Source of the DNA: SIG607 sp045648445
GTDB taxonomy: Bacteria > Bacillota > Clostridia > Oscillospirales > Acutalibacteraceae
Length of the DNA stretch: 37,984 nucleotides
Assembly (NCBI GenBank): GCA_045648445.1
Contig: JAZRNY010000013.1
Location: 1-37,984 of the forward strand
Direction: 5' to 3'
The position numbers and the translations under genes were made by a program. The notes under the pieces were generated by a model. That model worked only from the letters and a program-made list of their open reading frames with translations. It did not search any database and was not told the origin of the DNA. Within the stretch, counting starts at the first letter, position 1, and the number at the start of each line of letters is the position of its first letter. Positions 16,191 through 22,872 of this stretch are shown one piece after another.

Positions 16191-16735
16191 GAAAAAAAGA
16201 CCTTTTAAATCAAATTAAATATCTTACTCAAAAGGTTTTGGAGGCTGATAAAATCGTTAAGTCGCTAAATGATGATATTCTTGATAAAGAGGAAGAAATT
16301 CGTCGCCTTAATGAAAAAATTGAAGCGATGGAAGCCTCTTTTAACGAGAAACCATTGGAAGAAACTATAAGTGAACAAAATGAAGCAGAGGAAACTATTG
16401 AAAATGACGTTTCTGTTCCTGAAATGAAATATGAGGATTTCAATTTTGCAAAAGAGAGTATTAATGAAGAATTAGACGACGTAAACGATTATGCTGTAAA
16501 AGCGATTAGTCGAATTATAACGGAATCTATTAAAATCGGTTGTGTTCTTGCTTCGGGTGATAATCCCAACAAAAAGGAACTTTTAAACCTGACTCTCGGA
16601 AGAACGGAAGTTGCAAAAAACGAGATTTCTTCACTTATTGAAACTAATCTTAGCAATGCAGAAAAAATTAAAGCTATTGATAATGAAGAAAATCAGGTTA
16701 AGGAATATTATCAAAGTATTCTTGCTCAACTTTAA
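16187..16735 (+). CDS. Coiled-coil hypothetical protein
   Basis: 182 residues, soluble and highly charged. An N-terminal coiled coil spans about 5-60, an acidic linker follows (about 60-95), and a helical C-domain (about 95-182) completes it. No named family recognised. The GTG start overlaps the VanZ stop (ATGTGA), the second GTGA junction in a row, which argues it is truly translated with the FtsEX set. A link to cell envelope or division machinery is inference from position. Confidence 0.65.
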   Translation: MRKKDLLNQIKYLTQKVLEADKIVKSLNDDILDKEEEIRRLNEKIEAMEASFNEKPLEETISEQNEAEETIENDVSVPEMKYEDFNFAKESINEELDDVNDYAVKAISRIITESIKIGCVLASGDNPNKKELLNLTLGRTEVAKNEISSLIETNLSNAEKIKAIDNEENQVKEYYQSILAQL

Positions 16736-16751
16736 AAAATTTAAAATTAAG

Positions 16752-16780
16752 GTTTAGTTTTCAGACATCTGGCAATAATT
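16752..16780 (+). promoter_or_regulatory. Candidate sigma-F-type promoter of sigG
   Basis: GGCAATAATT (16771-16780) fits the sigma-F -10 pattern GGNNANANTW at every fixed position. GTTTA (16752-16756) fits the -35 pattern GYWTA, but the spacer is 14 bases where about 16 is usual. sigG is transcribed by sigma-F in Bacillus and Clostridia, so the placement is sensible. Confidence 0.5.
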
Positions 16781-16807
16781 CTATTAAGAATTATTGGAGG
16801 TGTCTGA
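16761..16807 (+). promoter_or_regulatory. Large inverted repeat over the sigG ribosome site
   Basis: The inner stem CAATAATTCT (16773-16782) pairs with AGAATTATTG (16787-16796) over a 4-base loop, and the outer stem TCAGACA (16761-16767) pairs with TGTCTGA (16801-16807). The GGAGG ribosome site (16796-16800) begins at the last base of the inner stem and runs through the internal loop. In readthrough RNA this hairpin could hide the site; RNA started from the sigma-F promoter would begin near 16787 and lack the left half. Confidence 0.75.
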
Positions 16808-17579
16808 TATTTTTTGCGGAAAAGTCAGTATATGCGGTGTTGATACTACAAAGTTAACCGTTTTAAAGGAAAAAGAAAAAGAGGAACTTTTGCGAAAATA
16901 TAAAGCAGGTGATATGTCAGCCAGAGATGCGCTTGTTAACGGCAATTTAAGATTGGTGCTCAGCGTTGTGCAACGCTTTTCGGGCAGAGGTGAAAATATG
17001 GACGATTTGTTTCAAGTCGGCTGTATCGGACTTATTAAGTCGATTGATAACTTTGATGTAACTCAGCAGGTAAAATTTTCCACTTATGCTGTGCCAATGA
17101 TAATCGGCGAAATAAGACGGCATCTGCGCGATAACAGCCCAATAAGAGTAAGCCGTTCTATTAAGGATACGGCATATAAGGCTATGAAAGCGAAGGAAGA
17201 ATATATAAATAAATATCAGCGTGAACCTCAACTGAGCGAAATTGCAAAAATGTTGGACATTGAAGAGAGTGAAGTTGTAATTGCGCTCGAAAGCATAGTT
17301 GAACCTATTTCAATTTATGAGCCCGTATTTTCCGAAGGCTCCGATATGGTTTACGTGCTTGACCAACTTGGAGATAACAGTTCGGCAGCCGAATGGCTTG
17401 ACGAAATTTCTATAAGAGAAGCCATAATGAAATTGGATGAACGCGAAAAAAATATATTAACGTTGCGTTTTATGAGAGGACTTACCCAAACCGAAGTTTC
17501 AAAGGAAATCGGTATTTCTCAGGCTCAGGTTTCAAGACTTGAAAAAAATGCAATTGATAAAATAAAGGGTAATGATTAA
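16794..17579 (+). CDS. sigG: RNA polymerase sigma factor, sporulation forespore-specific SigG
   Basis: About 256-261 residues. VSICGVDTTKL at the N-terminus is the SigG-specific opening, then region 2 (NGNLRLVLSVVQRFSGRGEN, DDLFQVGCIGLIKSIDNFD, KFSTYAVPMIIGEIRR), region 3, and region 4 with the helix-turn-helix LTQTEVSKEIGISQAQVSRLE. It directs late forespore genes. The 5' end is unclear: 16794 is TTG and 16800 GTG, both inside the ribosome site, while the position with ideal spacing (16809) is ATT. It is not next to sigE as in many Firmicutes, but follows the ftsEX group. Confidence 0.93.
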   Translation: MEVSDIFCGKVSICGVDTTKLTVLKEKEKEELLRKYKAGDMSARDALVNGNLRLVLSVVQRFSGRGENMDDLFQVGCIGLIKSIDNFDVTQQVKFSTYAVPMIIGEIRRHLRDNSPIRVSRSIKDTAYKAMKAKEEYINKYQREPQLSEIAKMLDIEESEVVIALESIVEPISIYEPVFSEGSDMVYVLDQLGDNSSAAEWLDEISIREAIMKLDEREKNILTLRFMRGLTQTEVSKEIGISQAQVSRLEKNAIDKIKGND

Positions 17580-17612
17580 ATAATGCAAAGCATATATTTA
17601 ATTGGTGATTAT

Positions 17613-17882
17613 ATGCTTTATACAATAACTGATTTTAAAAATAAACAGGCTGTAAGCGTTGATAACGGAGCAGTCTTGGGGTTTATAAGCGATTTGGAAA
17701 TCGATTGCGATAACGGTACAGTGGCTAATCTTGTCATATACGGCCGTTCTCGTCTTATGGGCGCTCTTGGCAGGGAAGAAGATTTAAAAATACCTTGGTC
17801 AAATATCGAAGTCATAGGCGAAGAAACAGTACTTGTTAAGGGTGCATATTCCTTTAAAAGCACAAAAAGGAAAAGTTTTTAA
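17613..17882 (+). CDS. ylmC: YlmC/YmxH-family sporulation protein (PRC-barrel)
   Basis: 89 residues from the ATG at 17613, with GGTGAT 3 bases upstream; a longer frame from 17583 has no site. The sequence shows the PRC-barrel pattern of YlmC/YmxH: FKNKQAVSVDNGAVLGFISD, then GREEDLKIPWSNIEVIGEE. The family is conserved in spore formers and often follows sigG; its biochemical role is not established. It sits 30 bases after sigG and 45 before spoIVB, in one direction, so a sporulation unit is likely. Confidence 0.85.
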   Translation: MLYTITDFKNKQAVSVDNGAVLGFISDLEIDCDNGTVANLVIYGRSRLMGALGREEDLKIPWSNIEVIGEETVLVKGAYSFKSTKRKSF

Positions 17883-17927
17883 TGAATTAGGTTTATTTTA
17901 AAGGCAACACTACTTAGGGTGATTTAA

Positions 17928-19172
17928 GTGAAGGCTTTAAAATATACTTTTTGTGGAATTTATATTATATTGTGTCTTTTAGTTACGGCACTGTGTGTTC
18001 TACTTTATTATTACTCTAATAGTATTGATAATAACTATAAAATTACCAAAGGAAATGGCTTTAATATTGAAACACGTCTTCCCGTTACAACCGAATATCA
18101 GGGAGTTAGAGTAGGGGAAAGTAATGAAATTAACGTAGTCGGCTCAACGTTAAAAGTTGACGTAAAACTATTGGGCGTTATTCCTATTAAAACCACTACA
18201 TTAGAGGTGGTAGAAGAAACCTATGTTGCAGTTCTTGGAAGTCCCTTTGGCATAAAAATTTTTACAGACGGGGTTTTGGTAATTGATATGGAGTCGGTCG
18301 AAACTACACGCGGCAATGAAAATCCTGCAGTAGATGCCGGCATCAAAACAGGGGATTATATAATAAGTATTGATGGTAATAAGGTTTATACAAACGAAGA
18401 CGTAGCACAGTATGTGGAAGATAGTAACGGCGCTGAGTTAAACTTTACAATAAAACGTGACGGCATATTTAAAACAGTTATATTAACACCTGCATTTTCA
18501 AATGCAGATGGTAGATATAAAGCGGGGCTTTGGGTAAAAGACAGTACTGCAGGACTGGGAACTCTTACTTTTTATTCTCCATATAACGATATGCTTTGCG
18601 GACTTGGACATGCTATGTATGAAAGTAATACCGGAACAGTACTAAATTTTCGACGGGGCGAACTAGTCGGCGCTCAAATAAAATCGGTTGTAAGAGGGAC
18701 AAGCGGAATACCCGGAGAACTTAAAGGAACTTTAACCTATAATTCGTTAGGCAGCCTTTACGAAAATTGTTTGAGTGGTGTTTACGGTTCTGCTACCTGT
18801 ATTATTGATACCGAAAATCTTACTCAAATAGCCCATAAACAAGAAATAATAGACGGACCGGCAACAATAATATGTACCGTTGACGGCGATGGACCAAAAT
18901 CTTTTAGTTGCGAAATTAATATAGGAAATTTTTCGGTTAACGATACAATTCAAAATATGACGGTTACTATTACCGACCCTAAGTTATTAGATATTACCGG
19001 TGGAATAGTGCAGGGAATGAGCGGTAGCCCGATTTTGCAAAACGGTAAACTTGTGGGAGCACTTACCCACGTGCTTATTGATAACCCCACCAAAGGCTAC
19101 GGCATATTTGCTGAAAATATGCTGGAAACAGCACAAAGTGTAGCAGAAGAGCAATTAAAAGAAGCATCATAA
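17928..19172 (+). CDS. spoIVB: SpoIVB serine peptidase
   Basis: 414 residues. An N-terminal membrane segment (about 8-30), a PDZ domain (about 110-185: AVDAGIKTGDYIISIDGN) and an S55 peptidase domain (about 205-405) are in the usual order. The catalytic Ser365 lies in GMSGSP, and His228 in CGLGHAM; Asp350 or Asp355 precedes the serine. SpoIVB is secreted from the forespore and cleaves SpoIVFA to start sigma-K activation. The start is GTG with AGGGTGAT upstream. The spo0A gene, normally next, is not here. Confidence 0.95.
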   Translation: MKALKYTFCGIYIILCLLVTALCVLLYYYSNSIDNNYKITKGNGFNIETRLPVTTEYQGVRVGESNEINVVGSTLKVDVKLLGVIPIKTTTLEVVEETYVAVLGSPFGIKIFTDGVLVIDMESVETTRGNENPAVDAGIKTGDYIISIDGNKVYTNEDVAQYVEDSNGAELNFTIKRDGIFKTVILTPAFSNADGRYKAGLWVKDSTAGLGTLTFYSPYNDMLCGLGHAMYESNTGTVLNFRRGELVGAQIKSVVRGTSGIPGELKGTLTYNSLGSLYENCLSGVYGSATCIIDTENLTQIAHKQEIIDGPATIICTVDGDGPKSFSCEINIGNFSVNDTIQNMTVTITDPKLLDITGGIVQGMSGSPILQNGKLVGALTHVLIDNPTKGYGIFAENMLETAQSVAEEQLKEAS

Positions 19173-19205
19173 GATGAAAAACGGGTTAAAAGAAGCATAG
19201 CAAAT

Positions 19206-19235
19206 AAAAACGACTTCATAGCGGAAGTCGTTTTT
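19206..19235. terminator. Bidirectional terminator between spoIVB and the kinase
   Basis: AAAAACGACTTC (19206-19217) pairs with GAAGTCGTTTTT (19224-19235) across 6 bases, giving a T-run in both directions. It separates the convergent genes and touches the kinase stop codon. Confidence 0.88.
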
Positions 19236-19935
19236 ATAATGCTTTTGCGAATTTTTCTGCGGTTTGGTAACGCTCGTCAGGATTGATATTTGTGCTTTTT
19301 CGTATAATTTTACCGGCTCTTCCCATTGCTAATTTTTCGCTGGGATGCTTGCCCGTCAGCATGACGTTAAGCATTACCCCAAGGGCGTAAACGTCGGTTC
19401 TAGAATCACTTCGGGAAATACCTAATTGTTCGGGAGAGGCGTATCCTACTGTACCCATAATGACTGTATCCCTTTTTGCCGTTGCAATTTTGTTGGCGGC
19501 GTTAAAGTCAATAAGCACGACTCTGCCTTCATTGGTTACAAGCACGTTTTCGGGCTTGACGTCGCGGTGAACAAGCCCTCTGTTATGTAGCTCGGCTAGG
19601 GCGGAGCAAACCTCCCTTAGAACCTTGCGGGCAGCTGTGTATGAATATTTGTTGCTTTCCATAACCTGCGCTACCGTAACGGAATCAATATACTCCTCAA
19701 GAACAATCATTCCGTCGTCAAGAGTAATAACGTCGTATATTTCGGGAAGCTGTACCGCGCTTATGTTGAACAGCTCCTCATAAGCGGCAATGCTTGTAGG
19801 GTAGCTGCGCAGAATAATATCCTTATTAAGGGTGCGGTGACGCAAACGTAATATTTTATAGGCTTCGGTATCTTTAACAATGTGGATTACTCTGAACACT
19901 TTGTTAATCTCGTTAAAATAATCTTGTCTTTTCAT
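19234..19935 (-). CDS. Small Ser/Thr protein kinase with degenerate N-lobe
   Basis: 233 residues from the ATG at 19935; the gene ahead ends 9 bases earlier. The C-lobe is clear: HRDVKPEN (123-130, catalytic Asp125), IDFNAA (142-147, DFN in place of DFG, metal Asp143) and GYASPEQ (164-170). The N-lobe lacks a glycine-rich loop, and the usual beta-3 lysine appears as Arg43 in IILRSY. It ends right after the kinase fold, with no membrane helix or PASTA repeats. Bacterial kinases with similar changes can be active or pseudokinases. It is the last gene of a unit with an LRR protein and an XRE-like regulator. Confidence 0.8.
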   Translation of the reverse strand: MKRQDYFNEINKVFRVIHIVKDTEAYKILRLRHRTLNKDIILRSYPTSIAAYEELFNISAVQLPEIYDVITLDDGMIVLEEYIDSVTVAQVMESNKYSYTAARKVLREVCSALAELHNRGLVHRDVKPENVLVTNEGRVVLIDFNAANKIATAKRDTVIMGTVGYASPEQLGISRSDSRTDVYALGVMLNVMLTGKHPSEKLAMGRAGKIIRKSTNINPDERYQTAEKFAKAL

Positions 19936-19943
19936 AGTTTTTC

Positions 19944-21050
19944 TTAATAGTAGCTGTAGTAATACCACTTGACGTCGCGTATGTATGTAAGGTCGAAGTC
20001 AATATACATTTGATCACGAACGCTACCGCCGTAATATACCGTATTAACCGTACGATTGCTATTCGAACCAAAAGAAGAGGAATGTATCTTAGTTACTGTA
20101 ACAGGAATCCATACAGTAGTAAGAGCTACGCAACCGAAAAAAGTATATGGTTCAATAGAGGTAAGCTTAGCGGGTATTCTTATTTCTTTTAACTTCAAAC
20201 AGGCACAAAATGCGCTTTCGGCGATATATGTTACGCTGTCGGGAATTGTAATGGAGGTGGCTTCAATACAGGATGAAAAAGCACTTTCGTTTATTCGTTG
20301 TACGCCGTTGGGAATTATAATAGAAGTCAGACGCCGACAATCCTTAAAGGCTTCTTCGTCTATTACGGTTACAGGTTGTCCGTCAATTGTTTGAGGAATA
20401 GCTACTGCACCGCTCAAACCTGTATAGCAATCTGTAATGGCTATTCCGTAAGGTGCCGTATTTAACACCTTATAGGTTAAGCGTTCGGTGGGAATAACGG
20501 AGACTGAAGTGGTTTCGGACGAGGTTCCCGATTCGTTTGATGAGGAGGAATTCTGATTAGAAGAGCTTTGGTTAGAAGAATTCTGATTTGATGAATTTTG
20601 TGATGAACTTTCAGAGGAGTCGTTGGATGATGACGGATCCGACGAGGTATTGGAGGTATTGGAGGTGTTGGAGACGTTGGATGAGGTGCTGTCGACAGAG
20701 GAACTTCCTGAATCGGAGACAGTGGAGGAGGTATCGTCGCCTATGGATGAATCGGTATGGGTGGTAGAGGATTCTGCGGGCGGTTCGGAGTTGCTGCTAT
20801 TTTCACCGTTGTCCGAGTTACTGCTTGAAGAACTGTTTTCTACCGAAGCGGGTGACGCTTTTGTAATAAAGTATATTCCTGCCGAAAGGCCTATAACCAA
20901 CACAAAAACGGCGGCTGTTAACAAAAGCCGTCTTGTTAGTGAGCTGTGTTTGGTAATAACCGCCTGTTTTTCTACCAAAGCCGACATACAATAAATGCAA
21001 AAGCGTGAGCTTTCCGATATTTCGGCACCGCAAAAAGGACATTTTTTCAT
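19944..21050 (-). CDS. Membrane protein: zinc ribbon, Ser/Asn linker, BspA-like leucine-rich repeats
   Basis: 368 residues. The N-terminal zinc ribbon has Cys4, 7, 18 and 21 and should be cytoplasmic. A single membrane helix (about 41-64) is followed by a low-complexity Ser/Asn linker (about 68-185) and five or so LRR_5/BspA-type repeats (about 195-345), recognised by IPNGVQRINESAFSSC, IPDSVTYIAESAFCAC and IPAKLTSIEPYTFFGC. The likely picture is an outside LRR domain tethered to an inside metal-binding tip. It ends in a short Tyr-rich tail. The gene starts 7 bases after the XRE-like gene; AAGG is the ribosome site. Confidence 0.85.
   Translation of the reverse strand: MKKCPFCGAEISESSRFCIYCMSALVEKQAVITKHSSLTRRLLLTAAVFVLVIGLSAGIYFITKASPASVENSSSSSNSDNGENSSNSEPPAESSTTHTDSSIGDDTSSTVSDSGSSSVDSTSSNVSNTSNTSNTSSDPSSSNDSSESSSQNSSNQNSSNQSSSNQNSSSSNESGTSSETTSVSVIPTERLTYKVLNTAPYGIAITDCYTGLSGAVAIPQTIDGQPVTVIDEEAFKDCRRLTSIIIPNGVQRINESAFSSCIEATSITIPDSVTYIAESAFCACLKLKEIRIPAKLTSIEPYTFFGCVALTTVWIPVTVTKIHSSSFGSNSNRTVNTVYYGGSVRDQMYIDFDLTYIRDVKWYYYSYY
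20541..20600. repeat. Short tandem repeats encoding SSNQN-type units
   Basis: Within the LRR protein gene, residues about 151-170 repeat the unit NSSNQ with small changes, and the DNA repeats as variants of GAATTCTGAT and TTGGTTAGAAGA. This is the linker between the membrane helix and the LRR domain and may vary in length between strains. Confidence 0.7.
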
Positions 21051-21057
21051 ATAAGCC

Positions 21058-21480
21058 TTACCCCAAAGTTTCTAAGCCGTATTCAAACAACAGCTCGTTA
21101 ATCTGAATAACCGAAAGTTTTTTACATATTCCGTAAAGAACGATACTGTCAAAAGGAATTTTAACATAAAGGGGAGAATATCCGGCACACTTAAGCAGAA
21201 ACTGTATTTCGTCGAGATTAAGCTCCATAGCAATTGAAAGGCATAAAAGCTTTTTGCGTTCGGGCACACGACGTCCTGAGAATATTTGATAAGCATAAAC
21301 CTCCGATAACTCGGAGTTTTTTATTATTTCAGACTTGTGAAGTCCTTTTTCATTTATCAGTTTATTAAGCATTTCAGCAAGTGAGTTTCTAACCATATAC
21401 TCCTTGTTACCACTGTAGAAACTTTTAAATTCCTCGCAAAGCTTAAGCTCATCAATAATCTTTGAAGTATCTTTATTCAT
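21058..21480 (-). CDS. XRE-like helix-turn-helix protein
   Basis: 140 residues from the ATG at 21480 (GAGGA is 10 bases upstream; an in-frame GTG nine bases earlier is too close to it). The central section SLAEMLNKLINEKGLHKSEI followed by NSELSEVYAYQIFSGRRVP (about 33-72) has the shape of an XRE/Cro helix-turn-helix. The C-terminal half (about 80-140) is helical and contains LLKCAGYSPLY. I recall similar proteins beside kinase genes in Clostridia, but that is memory only. It is the first gene of the LRR-kinase unit and may regulate it. Confidence 0.7.
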   Translation of the reverse strand: MNKDTSKIIDELKLCEEFKSFYSGNKEYMVRNSLAEMLNKLINEKGLHKSEIIKNSELSEVYAYQIFSGRRVPERKKLLCLSIAMELNLDEIQFLLKCAGYSPLYVKIPFDSIVLYGICKKLSVIQINELLFEYGLETLG

Positions 21481-21513
21481 AATCTGCACATCCTCAAATC
21501 AACTTACACTAAT

Positions 21514-21542
21514 AGCATACCATATTCGACAAAATTTTTCAA
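21514..21542 (-). promoter_or_regulatory. Promoter of the XRE-LRR-kinase unit
   Basis: On the minus strand TTGAAA (21542-21537), 17 bases, TATGCT (21519-21514). Transcription would start about 25 bases upstream of the XRE-like start codon. Confidence 0.7.
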
Positions 21543-21544
21543 CT

Positions 21545-21557
21545 ATGCTGTCAGCAT
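21545..21557. promoter_or_regulatory. Palindrome ATGCTGTCAGCAT between divergent promoters
   Basis: Perfect 6-bp arms around a central T, lying 2 bases from the -35 box of the minus promoter and directly before the -35 of the plus promoter. The half-site AGCAT recurs in the minus -10 box. Placement fits an operator controlling both arms, for example bound by the XRE-like protein. Confidence 0.55.
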
Positions 21558-21586
21558 AAGACAAAACCATAACTGTGATGTATAAT
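21558..21586 (+). promoter_or_regulatory. Promoter of the lipoprotein arm
   Basis: AAGACA (21558-21563), 17 bases, TATAAT (21581-21586). The -35 is weak. The leader that follows runs through a short open frame and two small hairpins before the first clear gene. Confidence 0.55.
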
Positions 21587-21615
21587 TGCAGATAATATAT
21601 CTTGGAGGAAAAATT

Positions 21616-21717
21616 ATGAAAAAAGAAGTTTTAAAAAAATCACTGGCAGTGAAAGCAGCTGGTCTGCTTCGGAGGCCGCACTTTTTATTTTTAGGGGGTG
21701 AAAGTAATGAGCGATAA
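21616..21717 (+). CDS. Possible 33-residue leader peptide
   Basis: An ATG with an excellent GGAGG site (5 bases of AAAAATT spacing) opens a 33-codon frame that overlaps the next gene by 11 bases. The peptide is basic (starts MKKEVLKKSLAVKAAG) and matches no family I know. Its DNA holds hairpins TCACTG/CAGTGA and AAGCAG/CTGCTT. It could be a coupling or attenuation peptide, or the decayed start of a lost gene. Confidence 0.35.
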   Translation: MKKEVLKKSLAVKAAGLLRRPHFLFLGGESNER

Positions 21718-22105
21718 TAAAAATAATATTGACAATACAGTTGCAACTATTGGTAAAGTACAAATATTATTAGCTGTTCTTATGGTTTTTGCGGGAATTG
21801 TATTTATTGTGGCAACAGATAATGATACTTATTCTACAACGGCACGCTCGGGTTCGGTAATGTTTTTCGGATTGATTCTTGTACAAGCAATAATTATGTT
21901 TTTATCAGGAACATTAGAAATTAATTATCCAATAAAAGGATGCTGGAATTTATGTATGATTTCAAGCACTTTGTTTGTGCTAAGCGAAATATTTGTAATC
22001 ACATCAAAATTTGGTTTGTATAGCGTATGCAATATACTTGGTTTTGTGTTAGGTATTATTGGAATTGGATATGGAAAAAGTCAATGTCCATCAAATGACG
22101 ATTAA
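21707..22105 (+). CDS. Four-helix membrane protein, unknown function
   Basis: 132 residues from the ATG at 21707, seven bases after AGGGGGTG; an in-frame GTG at 21698 overlaps that site. Four hydrophobic segments lie at about 14-34, 46-66, 80-99 and 103-122. No family recognised. It opens a five-gene unit with three lipoproteins. Confidence 0.65.
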   Translation: MSDNKNNIDNTVATIGKVQILLAVLMVFAGIVFIVATDNDTYSTTARSGSVMFFGLILVQAIIMFLSGTLEINYPIKGCWNLCMISSTLFVLSEIFVITSKFGLYSVCNILGFVLGIIGIGYGKSQCPSNDD

Positions 22106-22117
22106 GAGGGGTATAAA

Positions 22118-22837
22118 ATGAAAAAAGCATTTGCAGTTATTTTATGTTTAAGTTTGATGTTTTGTTTTTGTGCTTGTGGAGGTAATGATAATACGGGTGA
22201 TTACACCGACATTTCAGAACTAGTAAGTAGTATTGAGGAATCGTCAAGTGAAGAATCTTCAAGCGAAGCAAAAATAGACTTCGAGATTCCGGCAGATATT
22301 GTAGGGTTGATTGATATAGATGAAAAACCATATGCTGAAAATAAAATATTTTATAATAGCGGTAAAATGGTAAGACAATTTATCGTATCTGATGAAAATC
22401 CTGAAAAAGGCAAATTTTATTATGCTCAAAACCTAACCGATGATGAGGCAGTCTTTGATGCGATATCTAAAGATTGGACTTATTATGAAGGCATTTATAT
22501 TCTTGATGAAGATAAAGAAAAATGGTTTTTTATGCATGACGGCTATTTAATAACATATTCAGGTTTAGATAACCTTGGTTCAAAATTATCAGGAAGTTAT
22601 GAAACCGGTTTTGAGGGCGGGAAATATCACTGTTTCTTTAAAGATGGTAGATACGAATATCATCCTGGTAGAGAAGGTGTTGTGACTACAACCGGTAACT
22701 ATAAAATGCTTTCAAAAAATATAATGAAACTGACAAGAAGATTCAGTGATCAGGTTGTTGTTGATTATCATTTTATATCAAATTCCGGACAAATGTATGC
22801 AGCATTTTCGCCGAGATTATCAGATTACGATGTGTAA
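22118..22837 (+). CDS. Hypothetical lipoprotein with Ser/Glu linker
   Basis: 239 residues. Signal peptide with lipobox ending FCAC (about 18-21) gives a lipid-anchored surface protein. A Ser/Glu-rich linker (about 30-50) leads to a beta-rich domain (about 60-239). The C-terminal part, with SGSYETGFEGGKYHCFFKDG and YKMLSKNIMKLTRR, resembles the general lipocalin-like pattern of secreted small-molecule or peptide binders, but no family is certain. Twelve bases follow the membrane protein gene. Confidence 0.7.
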   Translation: MKKAFAVILCLSLMFCFCACGGNDNTGDYTDISELVSSIEESSSEESSSEAKIDFEIPADIVGLIDIDEKPYAENKIFYNSGKMVRQFIVSDENPEKGKFYYAQNLTDDEAVFDAISKDWTYYEGIYILDEDKEKWFFMHDGYLITYSGLDNLGSKLSGSYETGFEGGKYHCFFKDGRYEYHPGREGVVTTTGNYKMLSKNIMKLTRRFSDQVVVDYHFISNSGQMYAAFSPRLSDYDV

Positions 22838-22872
22838 ATTTATTAAAAGTAATTCAAAAGGGGAAGTAACAA

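Noticed and set aside
20623..20994. 123-codon plus-strand frame rich in Glu and Val
   Set aside because: It is the antisense of the Ser/Asn-rich linker of the LRR protein and arises from the repetitive codons there.
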